A stretch of DNA of 13,293 nt from JBAYNW01 sp041678605 (GCA_041678605.1 JBAYNW010000038.1:1-13293), one strand, 5' to 3'. Positions 1 to 6,320 are shown, numbered from the stretch's first letter. Translations and numbers: made by a program. The notes: generated by a model not told the origin, from the letters alone.

Positions 1-16
1 ACTGTACTAAACTCAT
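1..16 (-). CDS. 5' end of a leftward gene cut by the window edge
   Basis: Only the first five codons are visible, reading MSLVQ from an ATG at 16-14. The case for a real start is the strong Shine-Dalgarno sequence AGGAGGG (complement of 23-29), six bases upstream of the ATG, and a good promoter further upstream (53-81). The gene diverges from the one at 184. Nothing can be said about the product from five residues. Confidence 0.55.
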
Positions 17-26
17 CTAAAACCCT

Positions 27-81
27 CCTGTAATATTACTTTTACAGGTATTATTATATCAAAAATCAAGCCATTTGTACA
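27..81 (-). promoter_or_regulatory. Promoter and start-site hairpin/operator of the leftward edge gene
   Basis: On the minus strand there is TGTACA (81-76), a 17-base spacer, and a perfect TATAAT (58-53). Transcription should start near 46-48. A perfect 7-bp inverted repeat, CCTGTAA (27-33) and TTACAGG (42-48) with an 8-base loop, begins at about that start point. Its far arm overlaps the AGGAGGG ribosome site. It could be a dimeric-repressor operator at +1, or a 5' mRNA hairpin that masks the ribosome site. Promoter elements are seen; the regulatory role is inferred. Confidence 0.45.
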
Positions 82-149
82 TGCTTTTTACGAAATTCCT
101 GACTACTTTTTCCGTAAGCTCAGGTAGCAAATTTTATTTTTTGGGGGTT

Positions 150-175
150 TATACTAGTGTAGTAATAATAGGAGA
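150..175 (+). promoter_or_regulatory. Possible -10, small palindrome and ribosome site of the 172-aa gene
   Basis: TATACT at 150-155 is a reasonable -10 box, but no good -35 lies 16-18 bases upstream. It overlaps a perfect inverted repeat TACTA-GTG-TAGTA (152-164), which could be a small operator. AGGAGA at 170-175 is a clear ribosome binding site eight bases before the ATG at 184. Confidence 0.3.
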
Positions 176-183
176 AATAAAAA

Positions 184-702
184 ATGAAAATCGAAAAAAC
201 TATTTATTTGAAAAACCAAATTAAATTTGGGAAATGTGAAATAAAAGATAGAGAAAATTGGCCAAATGGTGAGTTTGCACAAAAATATGAAGGAAGCGAA
301 AATAGAAATATCTTAAAGACGTTTGAAGAGTCTGAACTTTATAAAGAATTACATAAATCACGCAATAAATTTATTGTCAGCATAGACGGTACAAAACCTT
401 GGCAATGGTTATCTCCACCACATGGAAGTGTAACTTTCGAACTGAGCATAATTCCCGCAAAGTTTAAAAATAACAAAAAATTTATGCCTTTTAAAATTCA
501 GGATTATACGGATTATCCTTTTATAGAATATCGATTTTGCGAAACAATTAAAAATACAAAATTTAATAAAGTTATGGAATATTTTAATCTCGAATGTAAA
601 AATTTAGGTAAAAACATAGAAAAAGAGTTAAAGGCAGATATTCTGGCTAAAAAACTTTATAAAGCTGTTGATCAATTTACCAGTGGTTTGCCTTTCAAAT
701 AG
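184..702 (+). CDS. Hypothetical protein, 172 aa
   Basis: I do not recognise this protein. The frame is supported by a good AGGAGA ribosome site eight bases upstream and a compact ATG-to-TAG reading of 172 codons. The product is lysine-rich and soluble-looking, with no signal peptide or membrane segment. The middle (about residues 68-120) is rich in aromatic residues, including WQWLSPPHG near residue 74 and a run around DYTDYPFIEYRF near 107-118. The C-terminal 50 residues look helical and charged. It stands alone, with a divergent neighbour on the left and hairpin repeats on the right. No clear rho-independent terminator follows. Base composition is even more AT-rich than the metabolic genes in the window, which might mean an accessory or transferred gene. 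Coding status is fairly sure; function is unknown. Confidence 0.72.
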   Translation: MKIEKTIYLKNQIKFGKCEIKDRENWPNGEFAQKYEGSENRNILKTFEESELYKELHKSRNKFIVSIDGTKPWQWLSPPHGSVTFELSIIPAKFKNNKKFMPFKIQDYTDYPFIEYRFCETIKNTKFNKVMEYFNLECKNLGKNIEKELKADILAKKLYKAVDQFTSGLPFK

Positions 703-772
703 AGGTTTATTGATTTATTTTTTGTCAATTTGTTGATAGATTTTTGACGATTTTTTAATAATAAATTAGTAG

Positions 773-858
773 GTAGGATGGGCTTCAGCCCATCAAGGCA
801 TCAAAATGCATAATTTTTAGACCGGATTTTGCTTGTTGGGGTAGAAACCCCAACCTAC
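773..858. repeat. Inverted pair of GTAGG-type hairpin units (MITE/BIME-like)
   Basis: The element begins GTAGG (773-777) and ends CCTAC (854-858). Just inside each end is a hairpin: GATGGGC-TTCA-GCCCATC (777-794), and GTTGGGGT-AGAA-ACCCCAAC (835-854). Read in reverse complement, the right unit lines up with the left unit: GTAG, G then A or T, TGGG, a four-base loop, the matching arm, then CAAG. The two are head-to-head copies of one palindromic unit around about 40 bp of AT-rich spacer. The arms changed in step, so pairing is kept. Neither hairpin has a T tract, so terminators are unlikely. With the next element it fills most of the 312-bp gap at 703-1014; I see nothing else there. Confidence 0.6.
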
Positions 859-873
859 GGACTTTTATTCTCT

Positions 874-949
874 CACGTCATTCTGAACTTGTTTCAGAAT
901 CGCAACAGCGAGCGACTTTGCGGCCCTGAAATAAATTCAGGGCGACGTG
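874..949. repeat. REP-like doublet: two inverted 27-bp palindromic units
   Basis: The outer ends are CACGTC (874-879) and GACGTG (944-949). The left unit holds ATTCTGAA (880-887), a short loop and TTCAGAAT (893-900). The right unit holds GCCCTGAA (923-930), ATAAA and TTCAGGGC (936-943). Reverse-complemented, the right 27 bases match the left at 19 of 27 positions, and all eight differences are transitions. Three of them are compensated base-pair changes in the stem. The spacer is also bounded by CGCA (901-904) and TGCG (919-922). This is the architecture of a bacterial REP doublet (BIME). No transposase is present. Confidence 0.65.
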
Positions 950-1005
950 CTAGGAGATAATTTTAAAACTCAAACTGCATGAAAAAATACATGTGGCTTC
1001 TTGTC

Positions 1006-1060
1006 CAAAAAACTCCTAATTTAAAAGGGCCGACCCTTAAGTCGACCCTTTTAAATTAGG
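1006..1060 (-). terminator. Rho-independent terminator of the tRNA-Ser transcript
   Basis: On the minus strand a 15-bp perfect stem, with arms at 1060-1046 and 1029-1015, continues through TCGAC/GTCGG to about 20 bp with a six-base loop. It is followed by GAGTTTTTTGG. The T tract occurs only in the leftward direction. The first two stem bases are the last two bases of the tRNA acceptor stem, so terminator and mature tRNA 3' end overlap. Confidence 0.85.
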
Positions 1061-1145
1061 AGGAGGTGGGATTCGAACCCACGGTACGCTCGTCACGTAC
1101 GACGGTTTTCAAGACCGCTCCTATAAACCGCTCTGGCACTCCTCC
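1059..1145 (-). tRNA. tRNA-Ser, anticodon UGA
   Basis: An 87-base cloverleaf reads leftward. The acceptor stem is GGAGGAG/CTCCTCC, followed by TG at positions 8-9 and a D-arm containing AGAGCGG. The anticodon arm is GCGGT-CTTGAAA-ACCGT, with anticodon TGA at 1111-1109. A long variable arm with stem GTACG/CGTAC marks it as a class II tRNA. The T arm is GTGGG-TTCGAAT-CCCAC. TGA, the long variable arm and the overall form fit serine. CCA is not encoded. The base after the acceptor stem (discriminator position) is U, whereas serine tRNAs normally carry G there. No convincing promoter is seen just upstream. Confidence 0.95.
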
Positions 1146-1146
1146 A

Positions 1147-1345
1147 TTAGCCGTAGCCCGAACGTCATCAACAATAATAACGTCAAAACCTACAATTAAT
1201 GAGCGAGGATATAAAATCACCCGCATTTAAAATATTCGTAGTAAAAAAAGTTCAATTTTAGCCGTAGCCCGAGTATTATTCGTAGCCCGAACGTGTTTTA
1301 TAAAATCATCTCTGCGAAATACATCTGTCGTAGTGAGGATATAAA
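1147..1345. repeat. Degenerate direct repeats upstream of tRNA-Ser
   Basis: CGTAGCCCGA occurs three times (1152-1161, 1263-1272, 1281-1290). The first and second share the longer TTAGCCGTAGCCCGA, and the first and third share CGTAGCCCGAACGT. GAGGATATAAA occurs twice (1205-1215, 1335-1345), 53 and 54 bases after the first and third CGTAGCCCGA. This looks like a unit of at least 65 bp repeated about 129 bp apart and now decayed. These repeats plus the terminator at 1384 account for the 302-bp non-coding stretch 1146-1447. Function unknown. Confidence 0.5.
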
Positions 1346-1383
1346 GGCGTTCGCCACTTAATATATTTTTATCATAACCACCC

Positions 1384-1431
1384 TAAAAAGTAAAGCGGGC
1401 TATTCAAAAATCATTTGAATAGCCCGCTTTA
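1384..1431 (-). terminator. Rho-independent terminator at the end of the leftward small-protein cluster
   Basis: An 18-bp perfect stem, with arms at 1391-1408 and 1414-1431 and core AAAGCGGGCTATTCAAA, closes a five-base loop. On the minus strand it is followed by CTTTTTAGGG. It lies just after the stop of the 104-aa gene at 1448. Confidence 0.85.
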
Positions 1432-1447
1432 TATTTCAATTTTTTAC

Positions 1448-1762
1448 TTATTTCCGGCTAATCGAACTGCTAATCATTTCATCACAGCCTGATATATTTG
1501 CCTCTATCATTTTCAACTTAGTTTGATATTCTTCAAGCTGCATATCAAGTTTCTTTTCTAATAAATTTAATCTTTCTTTTCTCTGTTCAAGCTGTTTCAT
1601 TGCAGGGCTATCGGGCTCCAGGCCTTTCCCGGCGTCTAAAAGATCATCTACCGAAGAAGACAACCCCAATTTTGCCTGTCTTATCAACGACACCTTGTAC
1701 TCTAGCTCATTTCTGTAAGCTATCAGGTATTGTTTATTTATTGTTGCAATGATTAAACCCAT
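1448..1762 (-). CDS. Small coiled-coil protein, 104 aa; miniature relative of the 325-aa protein
   Basis: Function unknown. The ATG at 1762 has AGGT upstream, overlapping the stop of the preceding gene, which suggests translational coupling. No signal peptide or membrane segment is seen. Residues 1-45 begin MGLIIATINKQYL and include YL-x-A-x-R-x-x-x-E-Y. This lines up with the first 45 residues of the 325-aa protein (MGMAASQARYL, then ARKTNVEY) with about one gap. Residues 58-100 form a charged coiled coil with KKLD-x(4)-E-x-x-QT. The last 48 residues of the 325-aa protein show KQLD-x(4)-E-x-x-QT. The protein therefore looks like the two helical ends of that family with the long variable middle missing. 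It is the last gene before a strong terminator. Similarity is modest (about 8 of 30 in the C-terminal helix), so paralogy is likely rather than certain. Confidence 0.7.
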   Translation of the reverse strand: MGLIIATINKQYLIAYRNELEYKVSLIRQAKLGLSSSVDDLLDAGKGLEPDSPAMKQLEQRKERLNLLEKKLDMQLEEYQTKLKMIEANISGCDEMISSSISRK

Positions 1763-1770
1763 TTTTTTAC

Positions 1771-2076
1771 CTATCTGACTTCATTTATATTTTTGCCCCT
1801 TAAAAATGTATGTTCATTATTTTCTGCTATTAACGATTCCATTCTTTGGAGCTGATGTCTGTGATAATTCAGTCTGTATCGCGACATTTTGAGTTTTTTG
1901 TTCATTGTTAAGAAGTCTTTAATCGTTTCTGCAAACTCCTGTAAAAACGCCTTTAAAGGGTTTTTTCTGATTAAGAAACCTCTTGCGAAACCCAAAAAGT
2001 TCATGAATCTTCTGAAGTTTGTTTCTAAAGTCTGCTGTAACAATTGGACACCTCTTGCCACTTTATAGACCTTCAT
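1771..2076 (-). CDS. Small basic protein of unknown function, 101 aa
   Basis: I do not recognise it. The first in-frame ATG is at 2076 (MKVYKVARGVQLL); a TTG at 2094 would add six residues. Neither has a clear ribosome site. The protein is basic and helix-rich. Residues about 25-60 are aromatic and hydrophobic with an FLGFARGFLIRKNP segment, but not long enough for a clear membrane helix. Residues 60-95 are charged and may form a coiled coil. The stop lies eight bases before the next gene, so they are probably co-translated. A 12-codon frame beginning ATG GGC at 2101 overlaps this start and ends at 2063; reading it first could bring ribosomes to the weak start at 2076. The start is uncertain. 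Confidence 0.5.
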   Translation of the reverse strand: MKVYKVARGVQLLQQTLETNFRRFMNFLGFARGFLIRKNPLKAFLQEFAETIKDFLTMNKKLKMSRYRLNYHRHQLQRMESLIAENNEHTFLRGKNINEVR

Positions 2077-2141
2077 TAATATAAAAACATGCAACGCCCA
2101 TTAATTGCCTGAATAGCGGTAAATCTCTTAACATGTCTTAA

Positions 2142-2360
2142 TTATTTACAGTCTATTTTATCACCTGTAACACTTTGAAAAAAAAGAGTTTTCTTCTTTT
2201 CCAATCTATCAATCGGCATATTCGGCTGAAACTTTATAGGATTTGTACTTTTAGGCCACAAATCGCAATAAAAATTTACAATTTTTACAAATGATTTAGC
2301 AATAAAATTGTTTTTAAAAATATCATTAAATAGAGTGCGTATGTAAGTCCTTATGAACAT
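2142..2360 (-). CDS. Doubtful small ORF, 72 aa
   Basis: The ATG at 2360 has AGGGA five bases upstream, which is acceptable. The product is basic with scattered aromatic residues and an N-terminal helix (about residues 8-31), and has no recognisable motif. It sits between the tandem-repeat block and the 101-aa gene, on the same strand as the rest of the cluster. It could be a genuine small gene, a decayed one, or chance coding in AT-rich DNA. I list it because strand and spacing fit the operon. Confidence 0.3.
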   Translation of the reverse strand: MFIRTYIRTLFNDIFKNNFIAKSFVKIVNFYCDLWPKSTNPIKFQPNMPIDRLEKKKTLFFQSVTGDKIDCK

Positions 2361-2391
2361 TGTTTCCCTTTTTTAGTCGATAAGTCAATAA

Positions 2392-2455
2392 GTTGAACGG
2401 TCGAATGGTTGAAAGGCTTAAAGGCTTAAGGGCTGAAGGGTTGAATGGTCGAACG
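2392..2455. repeat. Tandem octamer array, 8 units
   Basis: Eight consecutive 8-base units run in perfect register, consensus G-Y-Y-K-A-A-N-G: GTTGAACG, GTCGAATG, GTTGAAAG, GCTTAAAG, GCTTAAGG, GCTGAAGG, GTTGAATG, GTCGAACG. The array runs directly into the heptamer array at 2461. An inverted, shorter copy is at 13080-13103. Confidence 0.8.
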
Positions 2456-2460
2456 GTTCT

Positions 2461-2516
2461 GTTCTCAATTCCCAATTACCAATTACCCATTTCCCATTTC
2501 CAATTTCCAATTTCCT
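2461..2516. repeat. Tandem heptamer array, 8 units
   Basis: Eight 7-base units in register, from GTTCTCA through ATTCCCA, ATTACCA, ATTACCC, ATTTCCC, ATTTCCA, ATTTCCA and ATTTCCT. This is the reverse complement of the unit family seen 17 times at 12956-13074. It fills the gap between the 261-aa gene and the doubtful 72-aa frame, downstream of the former. Confidence 0.8.
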
Positions 2517-2533
2517 TTCCCCGTCCCACCGTT

Positions 2534-3319
2534 TTAAAGGTTCTGAATAGCTTTACTGTCGGAGTCTATTGATTCCTTCAGCATTTTCTTGACCACATCG
2601 CCTTGTGTATCAAGCATTTTGCAAACGGTTTCAATATTTTTAACCTTATTTGAAAGAACGGTATCTGCGTTAGATGTTACTTTGCCGGCCGCATTCTGGA
2701 CAGCTGCAAGAACAGCTGAACCTGAACCTCTCATTATATTCCCCACAATAATTGCTCCAAGCCCGTACTCTCCCATATATGGAGCTGCTGACTGTGCAAT
2801 CCCGCCTATTCCGGAGATTAAACCTGCTGTTTGCAATAAAAGTCCTTGCCCCCAGCCTGTAAATCCGCTTGCTGTGCCTGTTGCATAGGCCGCCGCATTC
2901 GTAATATCAGCAATTCCGCCGATACTTGATGCTCCGCCTGTTTCACTTCCGTAACCTGAAAGAATTGATGCAGCTTCCCCCGTTGAACACCCGTCTATGG
3001 AAGCCGCAAACCCTGAGTAACTTTCCAGTCCGTAGGAAGATGAACTCGCAGCCCCTTGTGAATAATATGAAGTTCCCGGAATAGAATAAGTAGATTTTCC
3101 GTTCAAAGAAGTTGCAAATGAGGCAGGAGAAAATAAGCTTGCCAGATTGTACATAAATCCGCCCGCCGCTTCAAATCCGCAACCTGTGGAACCGGTAGAA
3201 CCCGACACTGTTATGTCACGCAACTGGTCGTAGGTCTCAAATAACTGAGCCTTGGCATCAGCACTTGCGGAGCCGAATTTGTTTGCTATAACTAAGTAAC
3301 TATCATATCTGTAAGACAT
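2534..3319 (-). CDS. Gly/Ser/Ala-rich protein with helical C-terminus, 261 aa
   Basis: Not assigned to a named family. The ATG at 3319 follows AGAGGT by four bases, and the gene starts 23 bases after the stop of the 325-aa gene, so the two are almost certainly one operon. Residues 1-35 are a charged helical start (YDSYLVIANKFGSASADAKAQ). Residues 38-150 are a Gly/Ser/Ala/Tyr/Thr-rich low-complexity region. Residues about 150-215 are hydrophobic and glycine-rich (GWGQGLLLQTAGLISGIGG and GLGAIIVGNIM), possibly one or two membrane-inserting helices. Residues 218-261 form a charged helix. No Sec signal peptide is seen. Proteins with this mix include secreted pore or translocator components and surface or filament proteins; that is analogy, not homology. 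The open frame on the opposite strand at 2589-2888 is a shadow of its codon bias. Confidence 0.75.
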   Translation of the reverse strand: MSYRYDSYLVIANKFGSASADAKAQLFETYDQLRDITVSGSTGSTGCGFEAAGGFMYNLASLFSPASFATSLNGKSTYSIPGTSYYSQGAASSSSYGLESYSGFAASIDGCSTGEAASILSGYGSETGGASSIGGIADITNAAAYATGTASGFTGWGQGLLLQTAGLISGIGGIAQSAAPYMGEYGLGAIIVGNIMRGSGSAVLAAVQNAAGKVTSNADTVLSNKVKNIETVCKMLDTQGDVVKKMLKESIDSDSKAIQNL

Positions 3320-3342
3320 TTTTACCTCTATTTAGTAGTTAT

Positions 3343-4320
3343 TTACGAAGAGAACGTTTTGAACGTTTGTTCGATGTTTTTATCAATAACCTTCTTAACA
3401 GCATCCATTTCTGTTTGTAAGGCTTCCTGTTCCGTATCAAGCTGCTTAAGTTGAAGCTCAAGTGTCCTGTCTTCATTCTGGATTACTTCTGTCTTGGCAT
3501 TAATGTCTTCAACCTGTTTTTGATAAAGAGTTTGCTGGTAAGTATATTCATTCATTGCATCATTATAAGCGTTTTCGTCAGTAGTGCTTGTTGCCGCTAA
3601 ATCAAACGGAGTAGTCCCAGTGCTTTCAAGCTGAATGGATGAATATCTTCCCGAATCTGCCGACTGAATATAGGCCTTCTCGGTTGTGTATTCTTTTGTA
3701 TCAATATTCGCAGCATAACATGTTTGTACGCTTGGAGGGTCGGTTGAAGGGTTATCCAAAGACACAAAGTATGTTACCCCGCCGCTTTCATATTTATAAA
3801 TTCTGTCATAGTCAGAGCCGGTAGCGTAATTTGTACCGACATAACTTGTAGGGCAGCTTGTCTCGATTTGAGAAAGTGCCGCATCATCTGTACCTGTACT
3901 TCCGTTACAGTCAGCAGCAGATAACCTTGTTGTACCGTTAGCCCCTTGAATCCAGTAAGAACCGCTGCCTGCAGGATTTTCAATTATAGAAAAATTCGTC
4001 TTGGTCTTGGCTACGCCCGTATATACGGAATTTGTGCTATAGTAAGTCACCGTGGAGTTATACGTCGGGTCGCCCGTGAGCGTTTCAACGTTCGTAATTA
4101 TGTTATTGTGAATACCATCGTTGAAAGAGTAGTTGACCGTCGTGTAGTCGTCAGAACTTGGTGCAGTAGGTACCTGTAAAGACATTAACTGTGAAAACAA
4201 GCCCGCACTTTCATTCGCCAATGCTGTACGCTGCTGGTTTATTTGTTGACCTTCATATTCAACGTTGGTCTTTCTAGCCGTTATTTCTAAATACCTCGCC
4301 TGAGATGCTGCCATACCCAT
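3343..4320 (-). CDS. MGMAASQAR-type protein with variable middle and coiled-coil ends, 325 aa
   Basis: Function unknown. The ATG at 4320 has AGGAG nine bases upstream. Residues 1-50 (MGMAASQARYLEITARK, then glutamine-rich) are helical. Residues about 55-245 are rich in Thr, Ser, Tyr and Asn, with repeated YxTxNS-like patterns typical of extended beta or surface-exposed regions. Residues 250-320 are a strongly charged coiled coil ending FKTFSS. From memory, the MG-x-ASQAR-x-L start recurs in many unannotated proteins of gut Melainabacteria; I could not check this. Helical ends around a variable middle resemble flagellin and hook-associated proteins in layout only. No Sec signal or membrane helix is present, so it is cytoplasmic or exported by another route. 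It heads the leftward cluster and is followed by the 261-aa gene. Confidence 0.78.
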   Translation of the reverse strand: MGMAASQARYLEITARKTNVEYEGQQINQQRTALANESAGLFSQLMSLQVPTAPSSDDYTTVNYSFNDGIHNNIITNVETLTGDPTYNSTVTYYSTNSVYTGVAKTKTNFSIIENPAGSGSYWIQGANGTTRLSAADCNGSTGTDDAALSQIETSCPTSYVGTNYATGSDYDRIYKYESGGVTYFVSLDNPSTDPPSVQTCYAANIDTKEYTTEKAYIQSADSGRYSSIQLESTGTTPFDLAATSTTDENAYNDAMNEYTYQQTLYQKQVEDINAKTEVIQNEDRTLELQLKQLDTEQEALQTEMDAVKKVIDKNIEQTFKTFSS

Positions 4321-4355
4321 AGTTTTATTCTCCTATATTTTTTTCTACTACCTGC

Positions 4356-4429
4356 TTTTTAATGTTTTTTTTAAGAATGTCAACCTTTTTGAAATTTTTA
4401 GTCCAAAGACACTCCTAACAATAATTATA
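4356..4429 (-). promoter_or_regulatory. Possible promoter(s) of the 325-aa gene operon
   Basis: Two alternatives lie upstream of the leftward operon. A consensus TTGACA (4384-4379) has only a poor -10 (TTAAAA, 4362-4357, spacing 16). A perfect TATAAT (4429-4424) lacks a good -35 and would give a leader of about 100 bases. The sequence alone does not choose between them. Confidence 0.25.
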
Positions 4430-4512
4430 CGGCATTCATCATAAAAAAAATATTGTTTTTAGAGAAAATCATCCAAATAGAGTAATGGTTTGAACCAAAA
4501 TAATTTAAATAT

Positions 4513-4542
4513 TTGACTTTTCCTCTGCCTTTTTGGTATTGT
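4513..4542 (+). promoter_or_regulatory. Possible promoter of the acyl-CoA synthetase gene
   Basis: TTGACT (4513-4518) is followed after 18 bases by TATTGT (4537-4542), giving a leader of about 60 bases. It diverges from the promoters of the leftward operon. The -10 is only a partial match. Confidence 0.3.
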
Positions 4543-4612
4543 ATATATTGTGACTCTATGTTTAATTTTAATTGTGGTCTTTTATGGAGTTGGAATCGTT
4601 GTGGAGGTTTGA

Positions 4613-6292
4613 ATGAGATATAGAAAAAATAATATTCTTTTGCTGTTGGAAGATAAAACACATTTCTTTGAAGATCGTGTTGCATTGGGGATTAAAACAT
4701 CGCTGGGCTGGAAAGAATTTACCTATAAGGGTATCGGGCTTTTGTCCAGAAAACTTGCAACATATCTTATTAATGATTTGCAGCTAAAAAAGGGCGAAAG
4801 ACTTGCTATACTATCCGAATCAAAACCCGAATACGGAGCATGCGTTTTTGCTTCTGTTATGTCAGGGTTAATAACAGTTCCGCTGGATATAAAACTTACA
4901 AAATATGAGTTAAAATCAATTTTATCTGACTGCCGTCCGTCAATCATATTAGTATCTCAGGATTATATTGAAGAGGCACTTGAACTTCAAAAAGAAATCG
5001 ATTCGATAAAACACATTGTAGTTATTGATGAACCTACTTACAACTTATCTTTGCCATGTTTGTATACTTTGCCCAACAATTATGAGGGAAAATGGCGTCA
5101 CAGAAGTTCAAAATCTACGGCATTTATAATTTACACATCCGGAACGACCGGTGCTCCAAAAGGTGTTGAAATTTCTTTCAGGAATATGCTTGCTCAATTG
5201 AACGATACGGAGCTTCTTGTACCCAAATTTTTTGATACAAGCAAGGGGGTTTCTATTTTATCAATTTTGCCGATGAATCACCTGTTCGAGTTAACAATCG
5301 GATTTTCGACATTTTTGTACTGGGGGTTGTCCGTTTATTACACACAAAGTTTAAAGCCCAAAGACATACTGAGCATAATGAGAGAAAAGGGTGTTAATTT
5401 TATGATTGTTGTACCTGCCTTCTTAAAACTTCTAAAAGCGGGCATTGAGTCTGAAATAAACAGTTCACCAAAACATGTTCAAATCGGATTTAAAATACTG
5501 TATAACATAGCCAAGCGAACTCCTTCTTATAGGATACGGAAAATGATGTTCAAAAAAATTCATGACAAATTTGGCGGGAAATTTAGCGGATGTGTTGCCG
5601 GCGGAGCTCCGCTTGATTTAGCGGTAGCGGACTTTTTTGAAACGATAGGTATAAAGATTTATCAAGGTTACGGGCTTTCCGAAACCAGTCCGGTTGTGTC
5701 CGTAAATTACGACAAAAGGGGGGATTTGGCCTCTGTTGGAAGACCTTTGAACAGTTTTGAAGCAAAAATCGACCCTAAAAACGATGAAATTATGCTCAGG
5801 GGTCCTTCCGTTATGAAAGGTTACTACAACCAGCCGGAAATGACAGCTGAAGTTCTTGAACCTGACGGATGGCTTCATACGGGTGATATCGGAAGGATTG
5901 ACAAGGATGGCCATATTTATATTACAGGCAGAATTAAAAACATGATTGTTCTAAGCGGCGGCAAAAAAGTTTTCCCTGAAGAAGTCGAAAACGTATTGGA
6001 AAAAAGCCAGTATTTTAGTGAAGTCTGTGTCCTCGGCTCTTCACGTACGGGCGGGTCAAAGGACGGAACCGAGGATATTGTGGCGGTTGTCGTTCCTAAT
6101 GAAGATTTGATTAAAAAGGTCACGGAAGATAAAGAATTAAACAGAATAGTCAGAGATGAGGTAAAATATCTTTCTAATCAGCTGGCGACTTATAAAAGAC
6201 CGATAAATATAATCGTCGTGAAAGACCCTTTACCGAAAACAACCACAAGAAAAGTCAAAAGAAGAGAAGTCAAAGAGTTGGTTAAGATTTAA
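4613..6292 (+). CDS. AMP-dependent long-chain acyl-CoA synthetase-type enzyme, 559 aa
   Basis: This adenylate-forming enzyme should activate a fatty acid with ATP to an acyl-adenylate and then to acyl-CoA (or acyl-ACP) in the cytoplasm. The ATG at 4613 has TGGAGG five bases upstream. Motifs appear in order: the P-loop YTSGTTGAPKG (174-184), the adenine-site GYGLSETSP (352-360), TGD (423-425, ribose-binding Asp425), hinge-region Arg440 in GRIKNMIVLSGGKKVFPEE, and a C-terminal TRKVKR with the probable catalytic Lys547. Length and motif spacing fit FadD/FACS enzymes without the long insertion of eukaryotic forms. The thiolation partner is not decided by sequence; some cyanobacterial relatives act as acyl-ACP synthetases. 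No fatty-acid gene is adjacent, so the substrate is unassigned. It diverges from the 325-aa operon, and no clear terminator follows. Confidence 0.9.
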   Translation: MRYRKNNILLLLEDKTHFFEDRVALGIKTSLGWKEFTYKGIGLLSRKLATYLINDLQLKKGERLAILSESKPEYGACVFASVMSGLITVPLDIKLTKYELKSILSDCRPSIILVSQDYIEEALELQKEIDSIKHIVVIDEPTYNLSLPCLYTLPNNYEGKWRHRSSKSTAFIIYTSGTTGAPKGVEISFRNMLAQLNDTELLVPKFFDTSKGVSILSILPMNHLFELTIGFSTFLYWGLSVYYTQSLKPKDILSIMREKGVNFMIVVPAFLKLLKAGIESEINSSPKHVQIGFKILYNIAKRTPSYRIRKMMFKKIHDKFGGKFSGCVAGGAPLDLAVADFFETIGIKIYQGYGLSETSPVVSVNYDKRGDLASVGRPLNSFEAKIDPKNDEIMLRGPSVMKGYYNQPEMTAEVLEPDGWLHTGDIGRIDKDGHIYITGRIKNMIVLSGGKKVFPEEVENVLEKSQYFSEVCVLGSSRTGGSKDGTEDIVAVVVPNEDLIKKVTEDKELNRIVRDEVKYLSNQLATYKRPINIIVVKDPLPKTTTRKVKRREVKELVKI

Positions 6293-6320
6293 TAATTTTA
6301 AATGTGAACCTCTTGAAATT

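Noticed and set aside
152..164. BlaI/MecI-type operator (TACTA-GTG-TAGTA)
   Set aside because: Only one half resembles the TGTAGTA half site and the spacing is too short; no blaI-like gene is present.
777..854. The hairpins at 777-794 and 835-854 as terminators of the 172-aa gene
   Set aside because: Neither is followed by a T tract on either strand, and they are inverted copies of one repeat unit.
2589..2888. Proline-rich open frame opposite the 261-aa gene
   Set aside because: The proline and alanine richness is the complement of Gly/Ser/Ala codons of the real gene.
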